Shown piece after piece: positions 1 to 5,353 of a stretch of DNA of 5,353 nucleotides (its first letter is position 1; every line of letters begins with the position of its first letter). The notes under the pieces are model-generated. The model made no database searches, had not been told where the DNA came from, and was given only the letters and a program-made list of their open reading frames with translations. Source of the stretch: Candidatus Bathyarchaeota archaeon (GTDB taxonomy: Archaea > Thermoproteota > Bathyarchaeia > Bathyarchaeales > UBA233); contig JARYMR010000098.1 in assembly GCA_029907045.1 (NCBI GenBank), positions 1 through 5,353 of the forward strand. The letters run 5' to 3'. The position numbers were made by a program, and so were the translations under genes.

Positions 1-1
1 T

Positions 2-1945
2 GACATGATTTTGTGGGGTGTAAGCCTCGCTGTTGCTGCAGTTCCAGAAGCTTTACCCGCAATAGTGACTGGTGCCCTTGCAGTTGGCATGTATCGTATG
101 GCTAAGGTAAACACTATAGTTAGGAGACTTCCAGCCGTTGAAACATTGGGATGCACAAGTGTCATCTGCGCCGACAAGACTGGAACAATGACCAAGGGTG
201 AAATGACTGTTCAAAGAATATACGTGAATGACAAAACAATAAAAGTTTCAGGAGTAGGCTACGAGCCCCAAGGCGAATTCATATTTGAGGACAAAAAATT
301 GGATCCAGCGCAAGAAGAGGAGCTTGTGGCACTTTTAAAGATTTCAGCATTGTGTAATGATGCAAAATTGGAAAAAGAAAGTGGAAGATGGACAATTAAA
401 GGCGACCCCACAGAAGGCGCTTTAGTTGTTGCCGCAGCCAAAGCTGGATTATGGAAAGAAGAGTTAGAGAAGGAAACTCCACGCATAGGCGAGGTTCCAT
501 TTTCTTCCGAAAGAAAGCGCATGACAACGGTTCACTTGGCATCTAAAAAGAAAATGGCTTTCATGAAAGGAGCACCAGAAATAGTCTTGGAAAAATGCAC
601 GAAGATTCTCTCAAAGGGAAAAGTGCGCAAAATAACAGAAGAAGATAGGGAAAAGATACTTAAGGTAAACGAGGCTATGGCAATGCAGGCACTGAGAAAT
701 TTAGGCTTCGCTTACAAAGAACTGCCAGAATCCGCAACAAATTTTGATGAAAAAATTGAGAATGATATGACTTTTGTTGGAATAATGGGAATGATTGACC
801 CTCCAAGGGAAGAAGTTAAAGATGCAATTTCGCTTTGCAGAAACGCTGGAATCAAAGTCGTCATGGTAACTGGCGACCACAAACTTACAGCAGTGGCTGT
901 AGCCAAAGAACTTAACTTAATAGGCGAAAACGAAGCGCCAGGTCAAGTGCTTACTGGACAAGAGTTGGACAAAATAAACGATGAACAGCTAACCCAAATG
1001 GTCGAGAACGTTGTGATTTATGCCCGTGTTTCGCCTGAACACAAAATGAGGATTGTTAAGGCTTGGAAAGCGAAAGGATATGTTGTTGCAATGACCGGCG
1101 ACGGCGTAAACGATGCACCAGCCCTCAAATTGTCAGACATAGGTGTCGCGATGGGGATTACCGGCACGGAAGTGACTAAAGAAGCTTCAGACATGGTTTT
1201 AACAGACGACAACTTCGCATCAATTGTTAAGGCTGTCAAAGAAGGACGTGAAATCTACGATAACATAAAGAAGTACTTAACCTATTTGCTCCGATGCAAC
1301 ATTATGGAAATCCTTGTAATGTTCATAGTAATGGTCAGCGTTCCATACTTGGCAGGTTCAGCCTACCAAGCAGGCGAAGACCCGAAACTTTCTCCAACAG
1401 TTGCCTTAACCGCAATACAACTCTTATGGGTTAACTTGACAACGGATGGCTTACCAGCCTTAGCCTTAGGAATAGACCCTGGCGATCCGGATTTGATGGA
1501 AAGGAAGCCAAGAGATCCAAACGAAAGCGTTTTCACACGGGATGTAAAACTCTATCTATCAGCAGTGCCCATTATGATGACCGTGCTGCTTCTATACGGC
1601 TATTTCATGCATCAGCCATGGTTAGGCGAATACAACTTGCTTGAGGCTAGGACACAGTTGCTTACGGCTATGATCTTAATGGAGTTAGCAAATGCCATTT
1701 CAGCCCGTTCACTAAAATATACGGTGTTCAAGGTTGGCGTCTTCAAAAATAAGTTCCTATGGGTCGCAATCCTCTCATCATTAGGTCTTCAATTAATGGT
1801 GCTTTACACACCTTTCCTTCAAGACTTGTTCGATGTGCACGCACCAGAACCTATAGACTGGGCAATCGCAATCCTATTCACGGCGATAGTCTTTGGTTCG
1901 TTAGAGTTAGGAAAGTACATTGCAAGTAAAAAACGGAAGCAGTAG
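2..1945 (+). CDS. P2A-type Ca2+-transporting P-type ATPase, 5'-truncated by window edge
   Basis: This membrane pump would use ATP to export Ca2+ from the cytoplasm. The frame is open to the left edge, and the first Met (base 5) lies inside helix M4, so it is not the start. The actuator domain and M1-M3, probably about 250 residues, are outside. Numbering from that Met: M4 has PEALP (14-18). The phosphorylation motif DKTGT is at 57-61 with Asp57 as acceptor. The nucleotide domain has KGDPTE (133-138) and KGAPE (188-192). DPPRE is at 265-269, TGDH at 289-292 and the hinge motif TGDGVNDAP at 364-372. M5-M10 follow at roughly 425-638, ending in a basic KKRKQ tail. Aligned by eye to SERCA, all side-chain Ca2+ ligands are kept: Glu15 (E309), Asn432 (N768), Glu435 (E771), Asn477 (N796), Thr480 (T799), Asp481 (D800) and Glu560 (E908). 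This favours a two-site calcium pump over a Na+/K+ or H+ pump or a one-site PMR1/LMCA1 type. The family call is very secure; the ion is an inference. Confidence 0.95.
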   Translation, partial: DMILWGVSLAVAAVPEALPAIVTGALAVGMYRMAKVNTIVRRLPAVETLGCTSVICADKTGTMTKGEMTVQRIYVNDKTIKVSGVGYEPQGEFIFEDKKLDPAQEEELVALLKISALCNDAKLEKESGRWTIKGDPTEGALVVAAAKAGLWKEELEKETPRIGEVPFSSERKRMTTVHLASKKKMAFMKGAPEIVLEKCTKILSKGKVRKITEEDREKILKVNEAMAMQALRNLGFAYKELPESATNFDEKIENDMTFVGIMGMIDPPREEVKDAISLCRNAGIKVVMVTGDHKLTAVAVAKELNLIGENEAPGQVLTGQELDKINDEQLTQMVENVVIYARVSPEHKMRIVKAWKAKGYVVAMTGDGVNDAPALKLSDIGVAMGITGTEVTKEASDMVLTDDNFASIVKAVKEGREIYDNIKKYLTYLLRCNIMEILVMFIVMVSVPYLAGSAYQAGEDPKLSPTVALTAIQLLWVNLTTDGLPALALGIDPGDPDLMERKPRDPNESVFTRDVKLYLSAVPIMMTVLLLYGYFMHQPWLGEYNLLEARTQLLTAMILMELANAISARSLKYTVFKVGVFKNKFLWVAILSSLGLQLMVLYTPFLQDLFDVHAPEPIDWAIAILFTAIVFGSLELGKYIASKKRKQ

Positions 1946-1947
1946 CC

Positions 1948-1961
1948 AGAAAAGCATATAT
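1948..1961 (+). promoter_or_regulatory. Probable archaeal promoter (BRE + TATA box) for the SatP-family gene
   Basis: A purine run AGAAAAG (1948-1954), resembling a BRE, directly precedes CATATAT (1955-1961). The box begins 58 bases before the chosen ATG. With the usual archaeal spacing of about 25 bases, transcription would begin near 1983-1988 and leave a short leader that contains the Shine-Dalgarno site. The box begins only a few bases after the ATPase stop codon, which suggests the transporter has its own transcript. A later T-rich stretch at 1971-1981 could be an alternative TATA element, but it would give an almost leaderless transcript. Confidence 0.5.
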
Positions 1962-1970
1962 CCCCAACCC

Positions 1971-1980
1971 ATTTTTATTT
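1971..1980 (+). terminator. Possible T-rich terminator of the ATPase transcript
   Basis: ATTTTTATTT lies 25 bases after the ATPase stop, with no hairpin before it. Archaeal RNA polymerase often terminates at such T-tracts. It overlaps the likely promoter region of the next gene, so it could instead be just AT-rich promoter sequence. Confidence 0.3.
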
Positions 1981-1997
1981 AGCGTTTTCACAACAAA

Positions 1998-2004
1998 AGA
2001 AGGA
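1998..2004 (+). promoter_or_regulatory. Shine-Dalgarno site that sets the SatP start
   Basis: AGAAGGA ends 9 bases before the ATG at 2014, a normal spacing. The in-frame TTG at 2005 touches this site with no spacer, so it is very unlikely to be the start. The ATG also gives an N-terminus, [13 protein letters not shown], that lines up with E. coli SatP. Confidence 0.75.
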
Positions 2005-2013
2005 TTGAAAGGC

Positions 2014-2667
2014 ATGAGTGAAAAAACTGCGAATCCAGCTCCCCTTGGACTGTTGGGTTTTGGAATGACAACAGTTCTCCTAAACTTTGTCCACAACGCC
2101 CGCTTAGGACCAATCGACGGCATGATTCTTGGAATGGGAATATTCTACGGCGGCATAGCCCAAATTATTGCTGGTATACTAGAATATAAGAAGGGCAACA
2201 CTTTCGGAACAACAGCCTTCACATCTTACGGATTATTCTGGCTATCCTTCGTAGCCCTAAACTGGCTTGGAACAGTCAACGTGGCTACTATGGGAATATG
2301 GCCATTCTCTTCCTACGGACCAGCTATACCACAATACAGCACACCATGGCTTATCAGTCAAGAAGCATTTATGGCCTATTTCTTCATGTGGGGACTATTC
2401 ACATTTATAATGTTCTTCAGCACTCTAAAAACTAATAGGGCTTTACAATTCGTTTTCTTAAGCCTCGCAATCCTATTCTTCCTCCTCTCAGCCAAATCAG
2501 CACTTCTAGCCTACACTTCAATAACATCAGCAGATTTAGAATTGTTTACACGCATAATTGGAGTTGAAGGAATAATTTGTGGATTAAGCGCCTTCTACCT
2601 AGCTCTAGCAGAAATTCTAAATGAAGCCCATGGAAGAACAGTCTTGCCAATATGTCCAGTAAGCTAA
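2014..2667 (+). CDS. satP: Acetate/succinate transporter, SatP (YaaH/GPR1/FUN34, AceTr) family
   Basis: This 217-residue inner-membrane protein has six expected helices, at roughly 11-28, 34-56, 66-86, 117-137, 144-165 and 180-200. It carries the family signature NPAPLGL (7-13), followed by GFGMTT (15-20), GIFYGGIAQ (42-50) and [18 protein letters not shown] (56-73), and ends in the typical NE..GRTVLPI (203-212). The hydrophobic gate described for bacterial SatP (Phe17, Tyr72, Leu131) appears as Phe16, Tyr72 and Leu151. E. coli SatP has 188 residues. This one is longer mainly through a roughly 20-residue insertion between helices 3 and 4 (about 85-115, rich in Pro, Ser and Tyr), plus a small expansion near 160-178. 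Family members carry acetate, and some carry succinate, probably with protons. The acetyl-CoA synthetase gene 120 bases downstream makes acetate uptake the likely role. The family is very secure. The substrate and transport direction are inferred; methanogenic archaeal AceP is a relative. Confidence 0.95.
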   Translation: MSEKTANPAPLGLLGFGMTTVLLNFVHNARLGPIDGMILGMGIFYGGIAQIIAGILEYKKGNTFGTTAFTSYGLFWLSFVALNWLGTVNVATMGIWPFSSYGPAIPQYSTPWLISQEAFMAYFFMWGLFTFIMFFSTLKTNRALQFVFLSLAILFFLLSAKSALLAYTSITSADLELFTRIIGVEGIICGLSAFYLALAEILNEAHGRTVLPICPVS

Positions 2668-2680
2668 ACGCGCTTATACC

Positions 2681-2691
2681 TTTCTCTTTTT
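2681..2691 (+). terminator. Probable T-rich terminator after the SatP-family gene
   Basis: TTTCTCTTTTT begins 13 bases after the stop codon and has no clear stem before it, as expected of an archaeal intrinsic terminator. Together with the promoter further down the same gap, it suggests that the transporter and Acs are transcribed separately. Confidence 0.5.
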
Positions 2692-2726
2692 GATATAAAC
2701 CAACAATAATTCCATATTTTCACGAC

Positions 2727-2741
2727 CTAAACCTATAAATA
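2727..2741 (+). promoter_or_regulatory. Archaeal promoter (TATA box) for acs
   Basis: TATAAATA (2734-2741) is a near-ideal archaeal TATA box. It is preceded by CTAAACC (2727-2733) in the BRE position. It begins 54 bases before the chosen ATG, so transcription would start near 2760-2765 and give a leader of about 25 bases carrying the Shine-Dalgarno site. The same geometry is seen before the transporter gene. No operator-like palindrome is evident beside it. Confidence 0.65.
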
Positions 2742-2773
2742 TGGTAAATAATTTTTGTAAAGAAAATCCGTCC

Positions 2774-2780
2774 AAGGTGA
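2774..2780 (+). promoter_or_regulatory. Shine-Dalgarno site that sets the acs start
   Basis: AAGGTGA ends 7 bases before the ATG at 2788 but only 1 base before the ATG at 2782. The second ATG of the ATG-AAA-ATG pair is therefore the better start, making the protein two residues shorter than the longest reading. Confidence 0.7.
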
Positions 2781-2787
2781 AATGAAA

Positions 2788-4833
2788 ATGTCCAAGGAAG
2801 GAATAGAAGTCTACAAAGAATTTGAAGCCGACATAATTCCACCCAGCTGGAAAGACCGAGTTTGGGATAAAAACAACTTCAAAAAGTGGTACGAGAGTAC
2901 TGTAAGTGACAAAAAAGCCATGGAAGAATGGTGGGAGAAATGGGCGAACGAGATTTTCTGGTTCAAAAAATGGAACAAAGTGTTGGATGACAGCAATCCT
3001 CCATTTTACAGATGGTTTGTGGGTGGAGAAACAAATCTGGCTTACCTTGACACAGACTGGCAGATTGAACAGGGAAGAAAGAACAAGTTAGCATTAATTT
3101 GGGAGGGCGAACCATGGGACGAAACATTGGAACAGCCCAAAGAGGTTAGAAAGTTCACATATTACGATATGTACAGAGAATCCAACGTAATCAGCTACGC
3201 CCTAAAAGAAAAACTCGGCGTCAAAAAGGGCGAAATAGTGACATTATATTTGCCCATGATTCCAGAACTACCCTTCTACATGCTTGCCCTCCAAAGACTT
3301 GGAGCCAAACACAGCGCTGTTTACAGCGGATTCAGCGCAAACGCCTTAGCCACAAGAGCCATGGATGCGGGATCAAGAATAATCGTTACTGCTGACGGAT
3401 TTTATAGGCGTGGCAGAATAATAAGCCTCAAACCAATAGTTGACGAAGCCATAAAAATATGCGCACAAAACGGCGTAAAAATAGAAAAGGTTATAGTGAT
3501 TAAAAGGGCTGGCAATGAAATACCCTGGAACAGCCAAATAGACATTTGGCATCATGAACTAATAAAAGATGTGCCAAAAAATGTTAAGGTTCCAGCTGAA
3601 AGATGCGGCTCAGAAGATTTCTCATACATCCTCTACACTTCTGGCACAACAGCCGCACCAAAAGGAGCACAAATTCCTATAGGCGGATATGCAGTTGGAT
3701 TATATGCTACTATGAAGTTGATATTCGATGTTAAAGAAAGCGACATTTATTGGTGCACAGCTGATATCGGATGGGTTACTGGGCACTCCTACATTGTTTA
3801 TGGTCCTTTCCTCATGGGTTTGACATCCATAATGTATGAAGGCGCACCAGATTTTCCAGGACCCGACAGATGGTGGAGCATAATTCAACGCTATGGAGTT
3901 ACACTATTCTATACGACGCCAACAGCCATCAGAATGCTCATGAAGTTTCCAGAAGAACTCGTCAAAAAATACGACTTATCCACTGTTAGAATTTGCCATT
4001 CAGTAGGCGAGCCCATAAACCCAGAAGCATTCAAATGGTACTTCAAAAACATCGGAAGAGAAGACATAGTCGCCTCAAGCACTTGGTGGATGACGGAAAC
4101 AGGACAAATGTTGACGGGTCACTTTCCAGGAATGGGAAAAATATTTCCACTTAAGCCTGGAACAAATGGTTATCCATTCCCAGGCGTCACATTAGAAGTT
4201 TTGGACGATGATGGAAATCCGTGTCCGCCTGGAGTTAGAGGCTACTTAGCTATAACTTCGCCTTGGCCCGCCATGCTCATGACGCTTTTCAAGAATCCTC
4301 AAAGATATGTGGACGTTTATTGGTCAAGGTTTAAGGGCAAAACCTACTTTTACACTGGAGACTTCGCCATAAAAGACAAGGATGGGTATTTATGGATTTT
4401 AGGAAGGGCTGATGACGTTTTGAAAGTTGCAGGTCACAGAATTGGAACTGCAGAAATTGAGTCTGCAATGATTAAGCATCCAGCGGTTGCAGAATCAGCA
4501 TGCATTGGAAAGGCTGACCCAGTGAAAGGGGAAATACCCTTTATCTTCACAGTGCTTAAACATGGATATTCACCAAATCCAAAGCTTGCGGACGAGTTAA
4601 AAATGCATTTGAGAGCGACCATTGGTCCCCTTGTGGCTTCTGATGCCGTAATAGCCTTTGTTGATTCTGTGCCAAAGACAAGAAGCGGCAAAATCATGAG
4701 AAGACTGTTGAAGGCTATTGTGAGTGGAGCAGCCATAGGCGATGTTACAACATTGGAAGATGGAGTGGCCGTTGAAGAGGCAAAGAAGGCTTACGAAAGC
4801 GTTAAGGAAGCTTTAGAACGCGGCAAAACCTAA
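2788..4833 (+). CDS. acs: Acetyl-CoA synthetase, AMP-forming
   Basis: This 681-residue cytoplasmic enzyme would make acetyl-CoA from acetate, ATP and CoA, releasing AMP and PPi. It has an ACAS-type N-terminal region (about 25-85), the large AMP-binding domain (about 110-525) and a mobile C-terminal domain. Motifs: P-loop YTSGTTAAPKG (283-293), GWVTGHSY (328-335), SVGEP (405-409), STWWMTETG (431-439), YTGD (522-525), GRADDVLKVAGHR (539-551) and PKTRSGK (629-635). Lys635 matches the catalytic lysine (Salmonella Lys609), whose acetylation shuts the enzyme off. By eye, the acetate-pocket residues Val310, Thr311, Val386 and Trp414 of the Salmonella enzyme are all conserved, so acetate, perhaps also propionate, is the likely substrate. 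Oddities are Ala-Ala where the P-loop normally has Gly-Lys, and Ser-Thr-Trp-Trp where Asp-Thr-Trp-Trp is usual. It is a little longer than the usual 630-660 residues and ends in a charged helical tail. The start at 2788 follows from the ribosome binding site. It lies downstream of the acetate transporter and converges on a Pat-like acetyltransferase. Confidence 0.96.
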   Translation: MSKEGIEVYKEFEADIIPPSWKDRVWDKNNFKKWYESTVSDKKAMEEWWEKWANEIFWFKKWNKVLDDSNPPFYRWFVGGETNLAYLDTDWQIEQGRKNKLALIWEGEPWDETLEQPKEVRKFTYYDMYRESNVISYALKEKLGVKKGEIVTLYLPMIPELPFYMLALQRLGAKHSAVYSGFSANALATRAMDAGSRIIVTADGFYRRGRIISLKPIVDEAIKICAQNGVKIEKVIVIKRAGNEIPWNSQIDIWHHELIKDVPKNVKVPAERCGSEDFSYILYTSGTTAAPKGAQIPIGGYAVGLYATMKLIFDVKESDIYWCTADIGWVTGHSYIVYGPFLMGLTSIMYEGAPDFPGPDRWWSIIQRYGVTLFYTTPTAIRMLMKFPEELVKKYDLSTVRICHSVGEPINPEAFKWYFKNIGREDIVASSTWWMTETGQMLTGHFPGMGKIFPLKPGTNGYPFPGVTLEVLDDDGNPCPPGVRGYLAITSPWPAMLMTLFKNPQRYVDVYWSRFKGKTYFYTGDFAIKDKDGYLWILGRADDVLKVAGHRIGTAEIESAMIKHPAVAESACIGKADPVKGEIPFIFTVLKHGYSPNPKLADELKMHLRATIGPLVASDAVIAFVDSVPKTRSGKIMRRLLKAIVSGAAIGDVTTLEDGVAVEEAKKAYESVKEALERGKT

Positions 4834-4840
4834 ACAAACC
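4825..4840 (-). terminator. Possible T-rich terminator of the GNAT gene inside the acs 3' end
   Basis: Read on the - strand, the bases just past the acetyltransferase stop form three short T-tracts, GGTTTGTTTAGGTTTT (4840-4825). They lie over the last acs codons and stop. This could end the - strand transcript, which would then overlap the acs mRNA tail. Confidence 0.35.
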
Positions 4841-4842
4841 TA

Positions 4843-4848
4843 TTTTTT
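4843..4848 (+). terminator. T-run terminator of acs in the convergent gap
   Basis: Six T residues begin 9 bases after the acs stop, and the run overlaps the last bases of the opposing gene (its stop codon is at 4847-4849). It is a plausible archaeal T-tract terminator. Any read-through would make RNA antisense to the acetyltransferase gene. Confidence 0.45.
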
Positions 4849-5353
4849 ATGTTAATTCCATTATTGCCTTGGAAGTTTCGCTGTCGACTGGTTCAATTCT
4901 GAAACCCTTTTTATTGCATAAATGAATCATTTTTGCGTTGTCTGAAATTACAAAACCATAAATTGCCTTCAACTTCATTTCTTTCCCAATCTCAATAATA
5001 TAATCAATCAATTTTGATCCAAGTCCAAGTCCTTGCCACTGGTCTCCTACAACAACGGCGAACTCTCCATTTTTTCTGCCAGGTTCAAGAGAAAGCAGAC
5101 CAACGCCTATGATTTTTCTTTGGTCTTTTTGTATTTCTGCTACTATGGCGATTTCCCGGTCGTAATCCAAGTTGCAATATCTTGTCAATGTTTCATGGGT
5201 TACTTCCCTAAAAATTTGGAAGAATCGAAATCTCATGGTTTCTTCTGAAAGGGAAGAATATAATTCACGCAGGAGCGCTTCGTCTTCGGGTTTTATTGGG
5301 CGAAGAATAACTGGTGTTCCATCTTTCAACGTCCATTGTGTAACATACTTTTT
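4847..5353 (-). CDS. Pat-like GNAT acetyltransferase domain, N-terminal part cut by window edge
   Basis: 168 residues are visible and the frame is open to the right edge. The apparent TTG start at 5329 is probably internal, because the codons before it read KKYVTQWT, a typical linker leading into this domain. The opening DGTPVILRPIKPEDE (11-25), then SLSEETMRFRFF (34-45), is characteristic of the GNAT domain found at the C-terminus of Pat (YfiQ)-type proteins, behind a large NDP-forming acyl-CoA synthetase-like region. GNAT motif A is clear: GEFAVVVGDQWQGLGLGSKLI (about 96-116), with QGLGLG as the acetyl-CoA pyrophosphate loop. Motif B follows as NAKMIHLCNKKGFRI (139-153). The likely role is to transfer an acetyl group from acetyl-CoA to protein lysines, with the neighbouring Acs as the obvious target. 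The gene converges on acs, with 13 bases between stop codons. The domain call is secure. Fusion to an acyl-CoA synthetase part, and the target, are inferences. A stand-alone archaeal Pat of about 160-170 residues is the alternative. Confidence 0.88.
   Translation of the reverse strand, partial: KKYVTQWTLKDGTPVILRPIKPEDEALLRELYSSLSEETMRFRFFQIFREVTHETLTRYCNLDYDREIAIVAEIQKDQRKIIGVGLLSLEPGRKNGEFAVVVGDQWQGLGLGSKLIDYIIEIGKEMKLKAIYGFVISDNAKMIHLCNKKGFRIEPVDSETSKAIMELT

Noticed and set aside
259..1239. Several - strand open frames of 64-87 codons inside the ATPase gene.
   Set aside because: They lie opposite conserved ATPase motifs and have low-complexity Ser/Ala/Thr-rich translations typical of antisense frames.
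2005..2013. TTG at 2005 as the start of the SatP-family gene.
   Set aside because: It abuts the Shine-Dalgarno sequence with no spacer, whereas ATG 2014 has good spacing and a family-like N-terminus.
2692..2699. GATATAAA as a second TATA box for acs.
   Set aside because: It is about 96 bases from the ATG, and the box at 2734-2741 is better placed and closer to consensus. It could serve as a weak alternative only.
1985..2723. TTTTCAC appears in both promoter regions (1985-1991 and 2717-2723), suggesting a shared regulator site.
   Set aside because: It is downstream of one TATA box and upstream of the other, is short, and lies in AT-rich DNA. There is no consistent placement.
2770..2797. GTCCAAGG occurs twice, 20 bases apart (2770-2777 and 2790-2797), around the acs start codon.
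   Set aside because: An 8-base repeat in purine-rich start-codon sequence is easily due to chance. The second copy is explained by the codons for Ser-Lys-Glu.
4434..4736. 100-codon open frame on the - strand inside acs.
   Set aside because: It lies wholly opposite the conserved C-terminal domain of Acs and its translation has no recognisable family features, so it is a shadow frame.
5033..5248. 71-codon + strand open frame opposite the GNAT gene.
   Set aside because: The - strand frame here encodes the conserved GNAT motif A; the + frame shows no domain and no convincing ribosome binding site.
1..5353. Mobile elements, CRISPR arrays, tRNA/rRNA genes, or a defence system.
   Set aside because: No inverted repeats, regular repeat-spacer pattern, tRNA-like sequence or transposase motif was seen on reading both strands. 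All long stretches are explained by the four genes.

Overview
The window carries four protein genes with short gaps between them. Two are cut by the window edges. It reads as archaeal DNA. The intergenic regions hold AT-rich TATA-like boxes about 55 bases upstream of the starts. A purine-rich Shine-Dalgarno sequence lies just before each complete gene, and T-tracts without hairpins follow stop codons. Codon use favours AGA/AGG and ATA. The proteins look like those of mesophilic Thermoproteota-type archaea (a Bathyarchaeia-like genome would fit). That placement is an impression from the sequence and is not proven.

Layout: (1) From the left edge to 1945 on the + strand is the C-terminal two thirds of a P2A-type calcium-transporting P-type ATPase. 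It keeps every residue that forms both Ca2+ sites in SERCA. (2) A 68-base gap (1946-2013) holds a promoter and ribosome binding site. (3) 2014-2667, +, is an acetate/succinate transporter of the SatP (YaaH/AceP) family. (4) A 120-base gap (2668-2787) holds a T-rich probable terminator, a clear TATA box and a ribosome binding site. (5) 2788-4833, +, is an AMP-forming acetyl-CoA synthetase (Acs). (6) A 13-base convergent gap follows, with T-tracts on both strands. (7) From 4847 to the right edge on the - strand is a GNAT acetyltransferase domain. It is most like the C-terminal domain of Pat-type proteins, in which a GNAT is fused behind an NDP-forming acyl-CoA synthetase-like part.

Genes 3, 5 and 7 form a coherent acetate-use module. 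SatP would bring acetate in, and Acs would activate it with ATP and CoA. The Pat-like enzyme is a plausible brake, acetylating the catalytic lysine of Acs, which sits in an intact PKTRSGK motif (P-x4-GK). The calcium pump appears unrelated to this module. I see no mobile element, CRISPR array, RNA gene or wholly new system. The most interesting points are the acetate module with its likely built-in regulator, unusual ATP-binding residues in Acs, a 20-residue insertion in the transporter, and the near-overlapping convergent 3' ends. No stretch over 300 bases lacks a gene.
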